Shown here: piece by piece, positions 34,702-47,387 of the stretch | Layout: every line of letters begins with the position of its first letter | Numbering within the stretch: position 1 is the first letter of the stretch | Assembly: GCA_934045905.1 (NCBI GenBank) | Contig: OW203768.1 | Coordinates: 3,562,316-3,626,315, forward strand | Length of the DNA stretch: 64,000 nucleotides | From: Leuctra nigra | Taxonomy: Eukaryota; Arthropoda; Insecta; Plecoptera; Leuctridae | Reading direction: 5' to 3' | The notes under the pieces: model-generated | What the model saw: only the letters and a program-made list of their open reading frames with translations | What the model was told of the DNA's origin: nothing | Databases searched by the model: none | Made by a program: the position numbers and the translations under genes

Positions 34702-36875
34702 AGCATTTTTTCTACACTTGAACCTGCACTACTTTGTTTAACTTTCATTTCTAATTTAATATTGTTATCATTCGTAGAAAAGCCTTCAAAGAAGCCAAGT
34801 CAAGTGACTTTGAATTGTAAATTCCTGATTTATCTTTAGGGGTTGTTGTAATTTAATTCCACATTTGGAATTTTACAATTAAAATCTAATAAAACTCTTT
34901 ATAACCTACTCAAGTTACGATTGAAGTGACTTAACCTGTTTGGTTTCTGAGAGGCCCATATCTTGATTGTGGTCCCCCATGATTATGTTACTGTATGAGT
35001 CCTCAGCTCTCTCAGGGTTATCATTACGTCACAATGTATATTCTAACATCAGTCTATGTCAGAACGGCTCACGTTCTGGTTGGTTGGCTCATTGTTGATA
35101 TGACCATAAGTCATATACTTTATAATTTGACCAATAAAAGTATTGAAGCATGCCATAAGTTACAACATATGTTTAGATTTAATAAGTTTTTAAATATAAA
35201 AACTATTGTTCATATTTCAACAATTTTAACATATCTTTTGACCCGAATTGTATTATAAATGTATGAAATTCAATCAAGTTAAAATGCACTCAGTTAAGCA
35301 AAGTTTCATAGATCATATTTCCCGAGATTCATCCTTCACACCAAACTCCATCCCCAAAAGTAAAAAAAAACTTACAATAAAAATAATTCGACAATACTAA
35401 AAAAAAGTCGACAAAAGTATCTGAAAAATAAAAACTCCTTCACTGACATTTTCGCAAACATTTTCACACACGAATAAATCAAAACAGACAAAGCATCACA
35501 ATCCTCCTGCGCATAGCATTGTTCTTATTCCGACGAATATTCTTCCATTGTCTGTCGCGAATAAAATCATGTACACGATACGCTCATTCATTTTATTTCT
35601 CATTGAACTGTTCGCTTCATTGTGTGAAACATCCTACTGCATGTCCAAACTATCATTTATCACGGGCAAAAGCGATTAGTTATGTGATACAGCTAGTCGC
35701 AGTGTTACGTTGGCATCATATTTGTCACTGTTCTTTTTTGCTCTGTTGGTAAACATGTAATCCACTCAGTGCTAATGATATATTCATTGCAATCGAATTG
35801 TGCTATGTAACTCATATGTAGGTTAACTTAGAAATAGAGTAGTTCTGTTTTTATTGTAGCTGTCAGATGTATGCGATTGATTAAAGATTTTGAGAAAGTA
35901 TGGGATTAGATATGATGAATTAGAATTATTTGACAGCTGCTTGAGTTAGCTGTATGTCAAGAAAGTAAACTCCGTGGACATAAATAAGTTTGTTGCCAGT
36001 GAATCGAAACTGCCGACTCTTTGAATTTTATTTTAAATACAAATGAACTGATACAATCCAATTCAATCAACTTATGTGGATTTTATTAATCTTCAAGTTT
36101 GAAAATAAAAAAAAAATCGTTTCTATTTAAAACTTTCAAAGTAAAGTGACGTGGTTAAAATGAACGAAAATAGACAAACTTGTTTTACTACCTAGTCAGT
36201 CAAATCAGAAAGCATTATTTAGCTTTCCACATAACAGTTGTTTTCTGATAAACTTTCAATTAATTTGGATTGTAAGAAAAGTAATGGAGACAGCTAACGC
36301 GAATATTCTGATCGCCTGAGCCAATTGCTGGCATAGTTCCAATTGTGTGATTAATATCAACAGCTGGTCAACATTCTTTTGACACTCGTCATTAGATAAA
36401 AGTCACAGGTTGCTTCTCAAAACATACATTGTGTTGAATGAAAAGAAATAGGAAATTTCAAAACATACTTTGTGTTAAATGAAAATGAAGTAGGTTTTCA
36501 AAACGTCTTGTTAAGTTCAGTTGGCGATCAATCTTTTAAAACTTACAATTAAATTGATAAATATCATCACCCCATCTGGGGTATCAGAAATAACATCATT
36601 AAGTCAAACATAACACTAAAATATAATCCACGAATCCAAAGTATTGGTCTTGCATTAGAATATCGACATTGGTGGAGGTGCCAGTCAAGTATGCAACCAG
36701 CAACACACATGTGATTTGCGGGCTGCATCTTGTTGCACCTTAATACAAGTATACATTCCAAGACAAGCGCCTTACACATGTTTCATTAATCATGACACAA
36801 ATCACAAATTGGAGTTTCAGTCTAATAACATTGATTAGATCTCAGACGTCCTTTATTATAAATTCTATTAAAAAA
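34702..36875. other. Non-coding, nothing recognised
   Basis: Long AT-rich stretch. Open frames of 60-90 codons have no domains or splice context that I can support. Confidence 0.4.
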
Positions 36876-37350
36876 CGCTCTGTGTAAGGCGTTGATGAGC
36901 GAGTCTCGATATAGTTGCTCTGTAATAGACCTTGGAAATAGCTAGAAAGACAATCTAAATAATGCTTTTACACCCAACAAATCATAAAACGGTATTTGAA
37001 CGAAACGATTGGCTGCTGGTCAGGTTCCTTGTCAAGCAGTCCTTGTGTTTATCAATGAAATCTGAGCTCATCTACTGGATGTAGATGACGAGTTAGCACA
37101 GACTTTATCGGATGATGCCATCACATTTTTTCAGCTAATCCATTTCTTTCAAAAACCGTTTTATCATTTGTTGAGTGTACAATGTACTAATGCAGGATTT
37201 TTTCTTAAAACTATACATGCTCATAGTCAATGACATTAGTGTGTGTGCAAAATTTCAGGTCGTTAAGTTGAACGGTGCTACCTGTGCTGTGCATACAAAA
37301 ACAAACAGACAGAAAGGCAAAATAAGAGTCATAATAGACTCGTAGTAACG
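36876..37350 (-). mobile_element. Helitron H1 copy, ends worn, with nested MITE
   Basis: AAAACGCTCTGTGTAAGGCGTTGATGAGCGAG is the H1 end lacking CTAGG. H1 internal text (GTGTGTGCAAAATTTCAGGTCG) resumes after the insertion at 36970-37179. Confidence 0.6.
36970..37179. mobile_element. MITE nested in H1
   Basis: ACACCCAACAAATCATAAAACGGT pairs with ACCGTTTTATCATTTGTTGAGTGT, an inverted repeat of about 24 bases bounding 210 bp. Confidence 0.75.
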
Positions 37351-38290
37351 CTCTATTTTATGATAGAATAGTTAGAAGTATATTACAAGATTCTTCCTAG
37401 GACCTTTACCTATCAACTTGAAGCTAGCACCAAGAAGAATGTGCCGAGTATCTAAACTTTTGCTTCATCTCCCAGAGTAGTTGTCGTATTTTGTATATTC
37501 CAGCCATGGCGTTTTGGCCCCCAGAGCATTGTCCAGATAAATGAGGGATATTCCATCTAAATGGAATACCATTTTACAAACCCGTTCCCAGTGGAAAATA
37601 CTTGCATCTTCCTCTCTCTTTCTCGCACACAGTGAAATTACACCATTCCATCAATAAGACAGAAACGGAGGAAACATAGACGAATTTATGTTTGGCGCAT
37701 GCATATTATTTAGAATAGAGTGTCTAGTGCCCTACGTGCATGAAATATTGGTGTTTAAGTTTTAAAAATGATTGCTTGGTTTAAGATGTACTTAGTAAAG
37801 TGAACATTCTTGGTACTTTGTCAGTGAATAAGTGTGTTATCATTTATTGAGTCATGAATAAATAAGAAAACTACAGAAGATGGGCTGAAGGAATAAATCA
37901 GGATTGATGGAAAATATGTCAGTATAGAAATTGTTTGGACCAACAAAAAAATATTTTTGAGATAGATTTATAATTTTATATGTTTTTGTTGTCCATTTTC
38001 TATATTTTTTTATTATCAGAGTATACTTTATTTAAAAAGCATCTATCCAAAATGACATGGAGTAGGATTAAGTGCTCAACAACATTGAAACAAAATCTCT
38101 ACTCTTTCAGAAGTGGATTGAATACTGATGACCCCCCCCCCCCCCCCCCCGCCAGGAAGTATACCGATAGAAAATGCAAGAGGGCTTTCCTGATTATATG
38201 AACTTTCTTACTAACATTTTGCGCAACAATCTAACAATTCGTAACTCTGATAAACAATAGTATTTTTGGCAATTATCGAGATAAAACATA
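37351..38290. other. Non-coding with a C19 run
   Basis: Nothing recognised except the uninterrupted C run at 38132-38150. Confidence 0.5.
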
Positions 38291-38533
38291 TGAAGAATAC
38301 AGGGAAAGAACGCTATGAGTCCATTTATTTTTAATGTGTAATCTTGCAGTGATTTTTAGAAGCTTTCAGAATATACCCTCGGTTTTTAGAAAATATTGCC
38401 ACAAAGTCTTGAAAAACGCGATTGAAATATCGATGTGTATGGAAGATAGATACAAGTTTCAACATTAAACTTCGTTTATCTCAGTTTCATCCGAATGTGA
38501 CTCATAGCTTTCTTTCCCTGTACCTACCCTTCA
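38291..38533. mobile_element. MITE, GTACAGGGAAAGAACG-ended family, copy 3
   Basis: Inverted relative to 27604-27838, with ends AATACAGGGAAAGAACGCTAT and ATAGCTTTCTTTCCCTGTACC. Similar length (about 243 bp) and the same internal blocks. Confidence 0.75.
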
Positions 38534-38961
38534 TATTTGTCTTGTAAAATTATAAGGAATATATTCTCATTAAAACGAACTCATCAAAATTAAATCACAT
38601 TTTGCTCGTTAAACTCCCTTTTCATTGCATTCTAAAATAATTACAAAATGAATAAATAACAGCATTTTCGAATCCACCTAATATTGTACAGCAGTTATAC
38701 AATCTGGGGTCCGCGACCACACAAATCCAATCTCATCCATGGTTTTCTCTTTGGACTTCTCATTCTGACATTATTGAACACATAAGTCTGTAGAACTCCA
38801 CATTTGAAGACCCATTATTATTAATAACAGTAGAAATGAAGTCTCTTTCGCCAGTAATGAGGCGAGTAACGACTAGGAATAATACCTATAAAATGTTCGA
38901 GGAGTTTGATTTCGCCATCTACCGGCGACAATTAGCAGAATTGACTCGCGTCTCGCTGCTT

Positions 38962-39025
38962 TATGAAGCAAATCCATGTCCAAAGCACTCGTCTATGAAG
39001 CAAATCCATGTCCAAAGCACTCGCG
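38962..39025 (+). repeat. Tandem duplication of 32 bp
   Basis: The block TATGAAGCAAATCCATGTCC, continuing through AAAGCACTCG, occurs twice with exact 32-base spacing. Confidence 0.85.
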
Positions 39026-39285
39026 TGTGAAGAGATCAAGTTTATGTTAAGCAGATGAAGGCAGGACGCACACTGCAGACACTAACTTATGAAGTCTAAA
39101 GATAACTGAAATCTTGAATAATAGGGAAGTGAAGTGAAGTTTAGATTTTAGAATAATACATGTTTTATGAAAGTTGAGATGTTGTTGAAGACAGATGTGG
39201 TATTATTTTTGTTGTGTGATGATTTGTTTTCAAGGAACGAATTTACAAAGTTTGGTATTTTGTAGCTGTCCATGAAACACAATTT

Positions 39286-39375
39286 GACGTCACACGCCGA
39301 GTCGGGCCGTCTAGATAATGTTAGCCAGAGCTAGTTCTATGCATCCCGTAACACAGAGAATTCGGCGTGTGACGT
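39286..39375. repeat. Inverted repeat with GACGTCACACGCCGA arms
   Basis: GACGTCACACGCCGA at the left and TCGGCGTGTGACGT at the right enclose about 60 bases; probably a short MITE. Confidence 0.7.
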
Positions 39376-39604
39376 ACAGCTTGTTTTTGCAGAGGAGTGA
39401 AATGTCGAAAACTAATATATTAATTATGGGAAATATATTAATTAAAAAAATATAATCAAATTTCACATTGCTCTTTGAGGCTATTCTGTATATAAATAAA
39501 ATATAATCTCAACATTTACCTATTCCCCATTATACGCAAAGACTGCGTAAATAGTTAAAAAGACTACGCACTCTGAGATGTTTTATGGAAGACTAATAAT
39601 AAAT

Positions 39605-39645
39605 GAAAAATAACCCAAAAGTGGTTCGAACCCGGGACCTCCAGA
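39605..39645 (-). repeat. Pseudo-tRNA (SINE-like) fragment
   Basis: On the minus strand, GGTCCCGGGTTCGAACCAC contains a consensus pol III B box with a T arm. No full cloverleaf can be drawn. Confidence 0.35.
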
Positions 39646-40394
39646 GCCAACTTGCTCCGTACATCTAAAGTAGGTACCCATAATACAATTCAAGTTAGCA
39701 ACTAAAATCTTCCAGATTCAAGTGGCAATTCAAATCTTGTTTGAATGTGCAACATTCAAAGTTTGACGCTGCAATTAGCATTCAATTGTTCTTTTAATAT
39801 TTGATCTTTTAAATATTAAGAAGTTATGTTCTCTATTTCGAAGATTTTATCCAATTCAATTTTCTTCATTTTATCTTTAATTTATCATCTCACATTGTCC
39901 AATTGCAGTTGACAAAAAAGAACAAGCAAGAAAGCAAGAATGGCCAAAATTTTGTTTTTTTCTACGATCATACTAGCCAAATTGGGCAATTCAAATCTGC
40001 TCAAATTGCCCAACTTGAATTGACCACTAGTCATTATCTTGCTATGTGACGTCACGAATAAAACAGATGACAGAAGGATGTGGGCCGTGACCGTCAAGAA
40101 GGCTGTGACAGCACAGTAATCAATAGTAATCAAATAGCAAAGAAATTCAACTGTCTTTCACCCACACGTTTGATTGGCAAATCCATGCCAATCCCACCCC
40201 CACTATATGGACAGTGCTGCTCTAGTGTGAGTAAAGTGAACTATTATGTTACATTGACTCCTCCCATCACCATTGGTCCATTGTACTGTGATATGGACTT
40301 TATGTGAATTGACAACAGATTATTTATAAGTCACCCTAGTTTCTGAGTGCGACCCGCCCCACTGGCATCGCGACTTTTATTAGTATAATTAGAT

Positions 40395-40407
40395 GGGGGG
40401 GGGGGGG
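40395..40407 (+). repeat. Poly-G run (13 G)
   Basis: Preceded by TATAATTAGAT, similar to the context of the G19 run at 22536. Confidence 0.9.
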
Positions 40408-40682
40408 AGTCCCGTATAACCAAGTACTAGTGTAATTGCCTGGACATGGCTCGTATATGAGGCTAGAATTATAATTACTATCATTAAAACTGTGATTACA
40501 GTTGAAGTAAAACAAAGATGAGATTATCTGGGCGAGTTTTACGCACAGTTACGCTGAGAATAAGACACGGTTTATGTTGCGTGAGTTTTCTTGGTCTTTT
40601 GGAAGATGATGTTCATGTTTAATACTGCTAGGAAGTGGAGAGATGATGTTGAGGGAAATGAAGATTCCTGCGCCAGACTGTC

Positions 40683-40882
40683 NNNNNNNNNNNNNNNNNN
40701 NNNNNNNNNNNNNNNNNNNNNNNNNNNNNNNNNNNNNNNNNNNNNNNNNNNNNNNNNNNNNNNNNNNNNNNNNNNNNNNNNNNNNNNNNNNNNNNNNNNN
40801 NNNNNNNNNNNNNNNNNNNNNNNNNNNNNNNNNNNNNNNNNNNNNNNNNNNNNNNNNNNNNNNNNNNNNNNNNNNNNNNNNN
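40683..40882. other. Assembly gap of 200 N
   Basis: Two hundred undetermined bases. Open frames across it are artefacts. The round number suggests the true length may be unknown. Confidence 1.
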
Positions 40883-41005
40883 TTCCGGTCTGGCCTTCCC
40901 ACCAGTGCTGGAATCCCTCGGATCGGCCTCTTTAGGTCGACCCCCTCCTCAAGTCCTCCACTTATAATCAACAAAGTAAAAATAAAAATTGATGTGCGCA
41001 ATATA
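40883..41005 (+). repeat. GC-rich repeat fragment next to the gap
   Basis: TTCCGGTCTGGCCTTCCCACCAGTGCTGGA and ..TTTAGGTCGACCCCCTCC match 63075-63150. This is probably the 5' part of a LINE or a SINE; most of it may lie within the gap. Confidence 0.6.
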
Positions 41006-41615
41006 ACCTCGATAATAATCCTAATCTTCTCTAAATTGGTGTTTGCCCAGTTATAAGTTTACATAACATTTCGTAGCAATTCAAATATTAAAATGAAATC
41101 TGTTGCTATTTAATTAAGGGAATGATGAGAGTGTCTTTTGCCTCTTTTAGCTCGGATTGCTGATTCATTTTTAGTAATCTGATGAACCACCTCTTGTTCG
41201 TGGATTTCGAGCTGAAAACAGTCTAAATTGATTTATATTATTTGAACAATATTCTCTTATTGAAATATCACAATGCTTCTTTAAGTGGATATTGCGGAAT
41301 GTCATATATATCATATTTTAAACTAGATAACATAATTAATTTATCGATTACACCGCAACTTGATCACTTGAAAACTAATTAAGTTTGTCTACATTCCAGA
41401 GTGTTTTGTATAAAACAATGTACATTTCAATGTGATATTCATGTGGTGCAATGAAATGCGGAGAATGTAGCAATTAGTTTATAAAATTTGATTGCTGTTT
41501 TTACACTATTATTTGGCATGTATTTTGTGCTACAGGTGTTCACTTAATAACACATACCACAGATAGTTTTCATATCCATACAAATTATATCGATTGAACA
41601 TTTCATAAAATCGAT
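41006..41615. other. Non-coding, nothing recognised
   Basis: AT-rich sequence between two repeats. Confidence 0.4.
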
Positions 41616-42690
41616 TTGAGCGAACGCAGCGAGCATCTCCATTCGGACTTTAAGTCATTTTATCTGTTTTTCTTTTGTTTGTTTCAGCGCCACAAGTCAC
41701 ATGGTTTTTCCGGTAGAGCTGAAATTTTGCACGTGTGCCTGAATGGTCTGAAGTTTACCCCGTTTGACCTGTCAAATCGAAAAGTCCATCGAAAGTAATT
41801 GGTGTATTAATTTGCATCATGCTGCAATTATTCGTGCAGGTTTCATTGAAAAAAGGCATCAAAAAGTTGTTTTTATCAAATCGTATAGTTTTAGGGTTAT
41901 TAATTTCAGCCAAATCCTCCAGTTGGTGAAAATTTGAATAATAACTTCTGATTGGTAGAAAATCAAAATGTTCCGATTAAGTTCACATTTTGCATGATTA
42001 TACCATTTTCCCCTATTTTACACATTTTCATCGTTATAGGGCGCGCCAAAGATAGGACGATAATTTTGTCCGCCGTAAGCGTCACGAGCGTTTTGAGGGA
42101 AAGCGTTTCATCTTTATACCAAATTCTTTGGTTTTAGTATCTTTGGATTACACAACAGCTGATTTTGTTGACAGCTTGACAGCTGACAGTTCAAACCTGT
42201 GTAGTTAAAAATAGTCGTTCAAAAGTAATTCCACGCCTAGTAAATAATCATTTAAAGTTCCATTGTTACCCTTAAGTCATTGGAAATCATCAGTGTTAGT
42301 AGAAAACTATTATTAACAAGGAAATGTGTGGTTATTAGACTGAAGCCACCATTTTTCAAATGAAAGTCACCGCCGCCTATAGTTGACTGACAAACAGCCC
42401 GCTAATCTTACCAACTTAATTTTCCCTCAAAATGCATTGTGCCGCTATCTGCTGGTTGTTTCGCTTTGCACATGCCCTATCAGTAGAGACCGTATAGCGT
42501 GAGGGTATCGACATGCTAATTATATCAGATTTTCAATGAAAAACAATACCTACTATTAATGTTGATTGAGTGGATCGTATTTCAATTCAACATGAATGTA
42601 AATGACATCTGTGCTTTACGAAATTCCTCTTCGAGATGTTGCACGTATCGGTGATCGCTCATCAACGCGTTCTGACTGAACCCATTGAAA
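41616..42690 (+). mobile_element. Helitron H1 copy, degraded 3' end
   Basis: It begins TTGAGCGAACGCAGCGAGCA and has H1 internal text (GCTGAAATTTTGCACGTGTGCC, GTTCACATTTTGCATG). It ends near CGCTCATCAACGCGTTCTGACTGAAC without CTAG. A (GACAGCT)n-like cluster lies at 42155-42195. Confidence 0.65.
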
Positions 42691-42904
42691 CACTCTGTTG
42701 ATATTCCTGCGACTAGAACAAGCCTTCTGGGGGGTCATTCCTGTACGTTTTTAGTCTCTTAAGTCAGGTATCGTATCTTAACTTTTGTTTACTCTAATGT
42801 TAACGTCCATAACAACGGTTGCTACTCTCTTAAAATTTAAGATAAGAGAGTGAAAATGCGCACAGGAATCACACCCCTGGATCTCTCAGCAGGCGCCTCA
42901 CGTC

Positions 42905-43085
42905 TGTCTAGTTAGCTCGTTGTCACATTTCTCCCGCGCGTCGGGACGCTGTTTTGCCGCCGTCGCGACGCTCCATTATCACGTCGCTTGACAGATGCGT
43001 ACTCTGCGCATGTGCAGTCTTGCGGGGAAAAGCGAGCAGGTGTGACGCGCATTCGTAGACATCGGTGTGCCTCGACTTCGTGCGA
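42905..43085. other. GC-rich block with many CpG
   Basis: GCGCGTCGGGACGC, GCCGTCGCGACGC and TCTGCGCATGTGCAG occur in a short GC-rich island. Related words at 33815-33905 and 60795-60840 suggest a dispersed repeat rather than a promoter. No transcript structure is visible. Confidence 0.35.
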
Positions 43086-43319
43086 GAATGAGTTTCTACA
43101 AATTGTACATTTATTTTTAAATTATAATAAAAGAAATTCAGTCCAGAGGGGCCTGTTTTCGTGTTGAAACCGAATTTGAAAATATTCGACTATGCGAAAT
43201 CAAAACATAATCTAGTTGGATCAACCATTTGATACACTTTAAAAATGTTAAAACTGGAATTTTATAAAAATAATTTTTTTCTCCCATTTACGTAGTCTTT
43301 GCCAGAAAAATATTCGCTG

Positions 43320-43362
43320 CCGGGCTAGTGCTCTACCAACTGAGCTCCCCACGAATAGGAAG
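43320..43362 (-). repeat. Pseudo-tRNA 5' half
   Basis: On the minus strand, GGGGAGCTCAGTTGGTAGAGCA is a tRNA D arm and A box, followed by CTAGCCCGGCAGCG. The 3' half and B box are absent. Confidence 0.45.
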
Positions 43363-43399
43363 CCTCTTGTAACAAGTGTTTGTCTTTTTGTTCCAGCTG

Positions 43400-44451
43400 T
43401 CTTAAGAACCTGTTAAGATAATATTGTGATTAGAATGAATGGCTAAGCGCTTGCGATTTCTGATTGATTCGTTTTAATTCAGATAAGAGTTTAGTGACAC
43501 TGTGGAATGTACACACTCCTTTGAATTGCCAACACCCTCGCATTTCTGTTCCGTCAAAGAAAGGACAATTTGGACTCGACTGACGACGAAAACGCTAGAA
43601 AGGACAGACAGAAGACATAGTAAATGAGAATATAATGAACGAAGAACGGAGGGAAGGAAATTAAATTAGTTTTTGTGTTATAGAAATTTCATCATGTAAA
43701 AATAAAATGGGTCCCTCTTCAATGACTGCTTTGCTGCGACTGACAATATCACTCATTTACATAATTGATTGAAAGGGCATAGAGAATCCCCCCCCCCCGG
43801 CCCCTCATCATTTTCCGATCTCTTTATAACCAGCTCGGGGTTCCGTCTTTGGGAAATTCTACGGGTTTCATACCACGTGACTTCTTATAACTATCCCATC
43901 TCTCCTCTTTCTGCAATTTAAAAAAAATATCATTACACTCTAAAGAATCTTATAAATGACAAAAACATATTATTTGCATCGATATTCTTTGTAAGCCTAG
44001 TATTTCTCAAAATAAAATCAATTTGTTTTATATTTACCCAATTTTATTTGTGGAATTTTGTATTTTTTTAGTGTATAAAGTAGCAATGATCTACAAGGAT
44101 GGTAATGATAGTTATTGTGATAATGCATTAAATAGGGTGGAACGAAAAAGATACACTTTGGGGATATATAAGTTTGCTATAAAAATAGGAAGGGTTGGAT
44201 CAGAGGGTACCTTTCGGGTCCTTAAACGAAAATAACGGGAGAAAACACTTAAAGATTATACACCTTTTTTACTTTCTTTCGGTATACGAACTTCCAAAAT
44301 CATGTTAATATTAAAATACATAACTGGAAATTAGTTTTTAGAACTTGATTGGGAACGCATAACTGAAATATTAACTTTCCATAAATGTTTATATTCTATT
44401 TGCGTAAATGTGGCGTTTTCTCTCAGAATCCTTGATTTAATTCTGTACCGC
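43400..44451. other. Non-coding, nothing recognised
   Basis: C11 run at 43788-43798; otherwise AT-rich with no supportable gene. Confidence 0.4.
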
Positions 44452-44690
44452 AGAGGTAGAAGGACGGAAGTCTATTTTCTCGATTCTGCTTTGCACACAT
44501 TTGGAATGATGTAACCAAGCTCTATCAGTTGTCATTTGACTGAATTGTCAACAAATACAGATATATTGAAGTATTCTCTTACACAATGACACATGTCATA
44601 GTAACAAATATGATTGGATGAACCAGAAATACCTTAGCTGAACTCAGAATCATTGAAATGGACTTCCGCTCATCTACGTTTAAGGTACAG
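44452..44690. mobile_element. MITE, GAGGTA(..)GCGGAAG-ended family, copy 2
   Basis: Blocks GCAGAGGTAGAAGGACGGAAG, AATGATGTAACCAAGCTCTAT, ATATGATTGGATGAA and GACTTCCGCTCATCTACGTTTAAGGTAC are in the same order as at 11450-11715. Confidence 0.65.
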
Positions 44691-45032
44691 ATGTATTAAT
44701 ATTTACTCTCAAATATTACGCTAGTTACGGATATATTTGGTCCATCCATGCAGCTGAATCAGATTTGTGAATGTAATGGGTAGTTTTGTGACCTCGTCTT
44801 GCATCTCAAATATCTACATCCCTGTATTCAATGGACCTCTGGAGATAAGGTCAGTATTCATCACAACCCTTTGAGATGCAATGTGAAATATTATTAAATA
44901 CATCACATTAATATCCCAGCTATCATCGGTTTCATATCTCTCTGAAGATTGGGTTGAGTATTAGGTAATTACTAATGGATTGCTGGTAATTATTACCAAA
45001 AAGAATGAAGGAAGAAATTGAATTGATAAAAT

Positions 45033-47387
45033 CTAGTGGAGCGGTCGCTCCACCCAGCCAAGTCGTACTATACACTCACAGTCACTCAACATACCGTAAA
45101 TGCCTAATAAACTGAGGAGCAGACCAAACACTTTTACTGTAAGCAACAACATGGCATTTTCGGCCTACTGGATCTCAAAATTGGTAAATCTCACATTGTT
45201 GCGAAATATCTTAATTTCGAGCTATGGCCCACCCCACTACATATACCAAATTTGGGAACAATAGGTTATGCCATTTGCGCGCTAGAGGACCGAGAAAACA
45301 GTGAAATTACACCACTTTCTGATTCTGAAGATGATGATGATTCTGATGATATCACGAAACGTCGCTATCACCGCCACAGCCTAAACGGCTAAACCGATCG
45401 ACCTGAAATTTTTACCACATGTGCACTTTTGGCGTCTGAGGTGCCTTTTTATAAAACCAACCGGAAGCCGCCATTTTGAAACCGGAAGTGACGTCATAAC
45501 TCAAAAACGTCTGGACCGATTAGAACGAAATTAGCGCCATTCGATTTAGATGGTCATCTATATGAAGTATCAATAAAAAAAATATTATTTTCTTATTTTC
45601 TAAACCGGAAGTGACGTCATAAATACGCAATATTTAACTTATTTCAACAAATTATACTTAAAATACGTACATAATTAACTTACATTGTAACATAGACAAT
45701 ACAATTTATATATTCAAGGTAGCAGTGTTCTCGGCCGCCATTCCTGAAACCGGAAGTGACGTCATATATCTAAAACGCCTGTACCGATTGCAACTGAACT
45801 AGCTCCTGCGTATTCATTCTGCTATTTATTTGAAAAATCAATTGTGAAAAATGAATAAATAAATTAATGGTACCGGAAATGGCGGCAGGAACCACTAAAT
45901 GAAACCGGAAGTGACGTCATATATTACAAACGGCATGACCGATTTTACGGAAATATAGGGATTAGGAATTCAGATGGTCGTTCATGAAGGTATCAACTAG
46001 ATAAAACTAGATTGTTTTCTTATTACCTATACCGGAATTCGGCCGCTATTTCAAAACCGGAAGTGACGTCATGTTTCGAAAACGGCTGGATCGATTATAA
46101 CGAAACTTAAGCTATTCTTCTTGGATAATCATTTTCATCTTATACCAAACGCAACTTTTCATAGTAACCAAATCGGTTGAGGCGTATTTTTTTAAAGAAA
46201 TTAGTCCCTGCTCGGACATGTGCTACAAGCTGTATGAATAAACTAACAAAAGAAGTGATATCCCAGAAAAAACACTCCGTGTAAAAATACCAGCCAAGTC
46301 TCTTTAACTATAAAAAAAAATAGAAGAAATCTAAAAATTCAGCACTGAAAAGGAGTGATATCAAAAAAGGAGCCAAGTCAACGAATTTTCCAAATTTTAA
46401 TCGTACCATTGAAATAAAAATATCAACCCCCAAGAAATACTTAAAAAAAGGACTTGGCGCATCGTTTTTTTAAAGACATTTTTCTATTCTTAAGCTTATG
46501 CCACTCACATACTACGTAGTTCAGAAATGCCTAGAAAAATTGGGACAAAACTTTCAAATTAAATATTGAACATTCTGTAAAATATTTTAAATTTAAATAT
46601 AAGTACGCAAAGAAACATAGCATTGTCTTACAAGCAATAAATACAGAACAGTTGTGTTTGTGATTGGTAGGTACCTATAGTTTTGTGGGTACATCAACAT
46701 ACCTACTACAGCATTATACTTTGAACCTTCTCGCCGTGTAATTAATTGCTATTAATTAACATTTTATACCAAAAAAATTCATAAATTACATAACGTATTA
46801 CTTTAGATAAAAATCTAGTCAGTAATTATTTGAGCAGCATGGCTCAGTGCACTAGTCACTTATACAAATCTCATTGACGGCCTTCTTGTAATGAGCGCTT
46901 TCGCTATTTCTTTCAGTCACGATATTGAGAAGTATGATTGATTAATATGACCCTAGAAATAGTGGCAATAACGAATAGACTAGGCCGCTTCCGTTTATTC
47001 GTTATTCGTTTATCCGTTTATTTCCTCTGAATATTGACAAAATACCAAAACTGCCAGTAGGTAAGAGTACTAGTTATATTAAAACGTAGTATGATTCGTC
47101 GATAATGAATGTGATATACTCAGGAAAATATACTTGTAGAGTTCTTCCTATACTTTTAGGATAGAAAAGTGTCTTTAAAAAAACGATGCGCCAAGTCCTT
47201 TTTTTAAGTATTTCTCTGGGGTTGATATTTTTATTTCAATGGTACGATTAAAATTTGGAAAATTCGTTGACTTGGCTCCTTTTTTGATATCACTCCTTTT
47301 CAGTGCTGAATTTTTAGATTTCTTCTATTTTTTTTTATAGTTAAAGAGACTTGGCTGGTATTTTTACACGGAGTGTTTTTTCTGGGA
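45033..47387 (-). mobile_element. Helitron-like element H2, copy C (2355 bp)
   Basis: On the minus strand it begins TCCCAGAAAAAACACTCCG at 47387 (preceded by A) and ends with the GGAGCGACCGCTCC palindrome and CTAG at 45033, again followed by AT. The layout is the same as in copies A and B but with a shorter motif array. The inverted arms (46261-46478, 47170-47387; 218 bp) differ from A and B at many sites while matching each other almost perfectly. Confidence 0.7.

Noticed and set aside
40549..41056. Frames spanning the N gap
   Set aside because: They are open only because N is untranslated; no real coding evidence.
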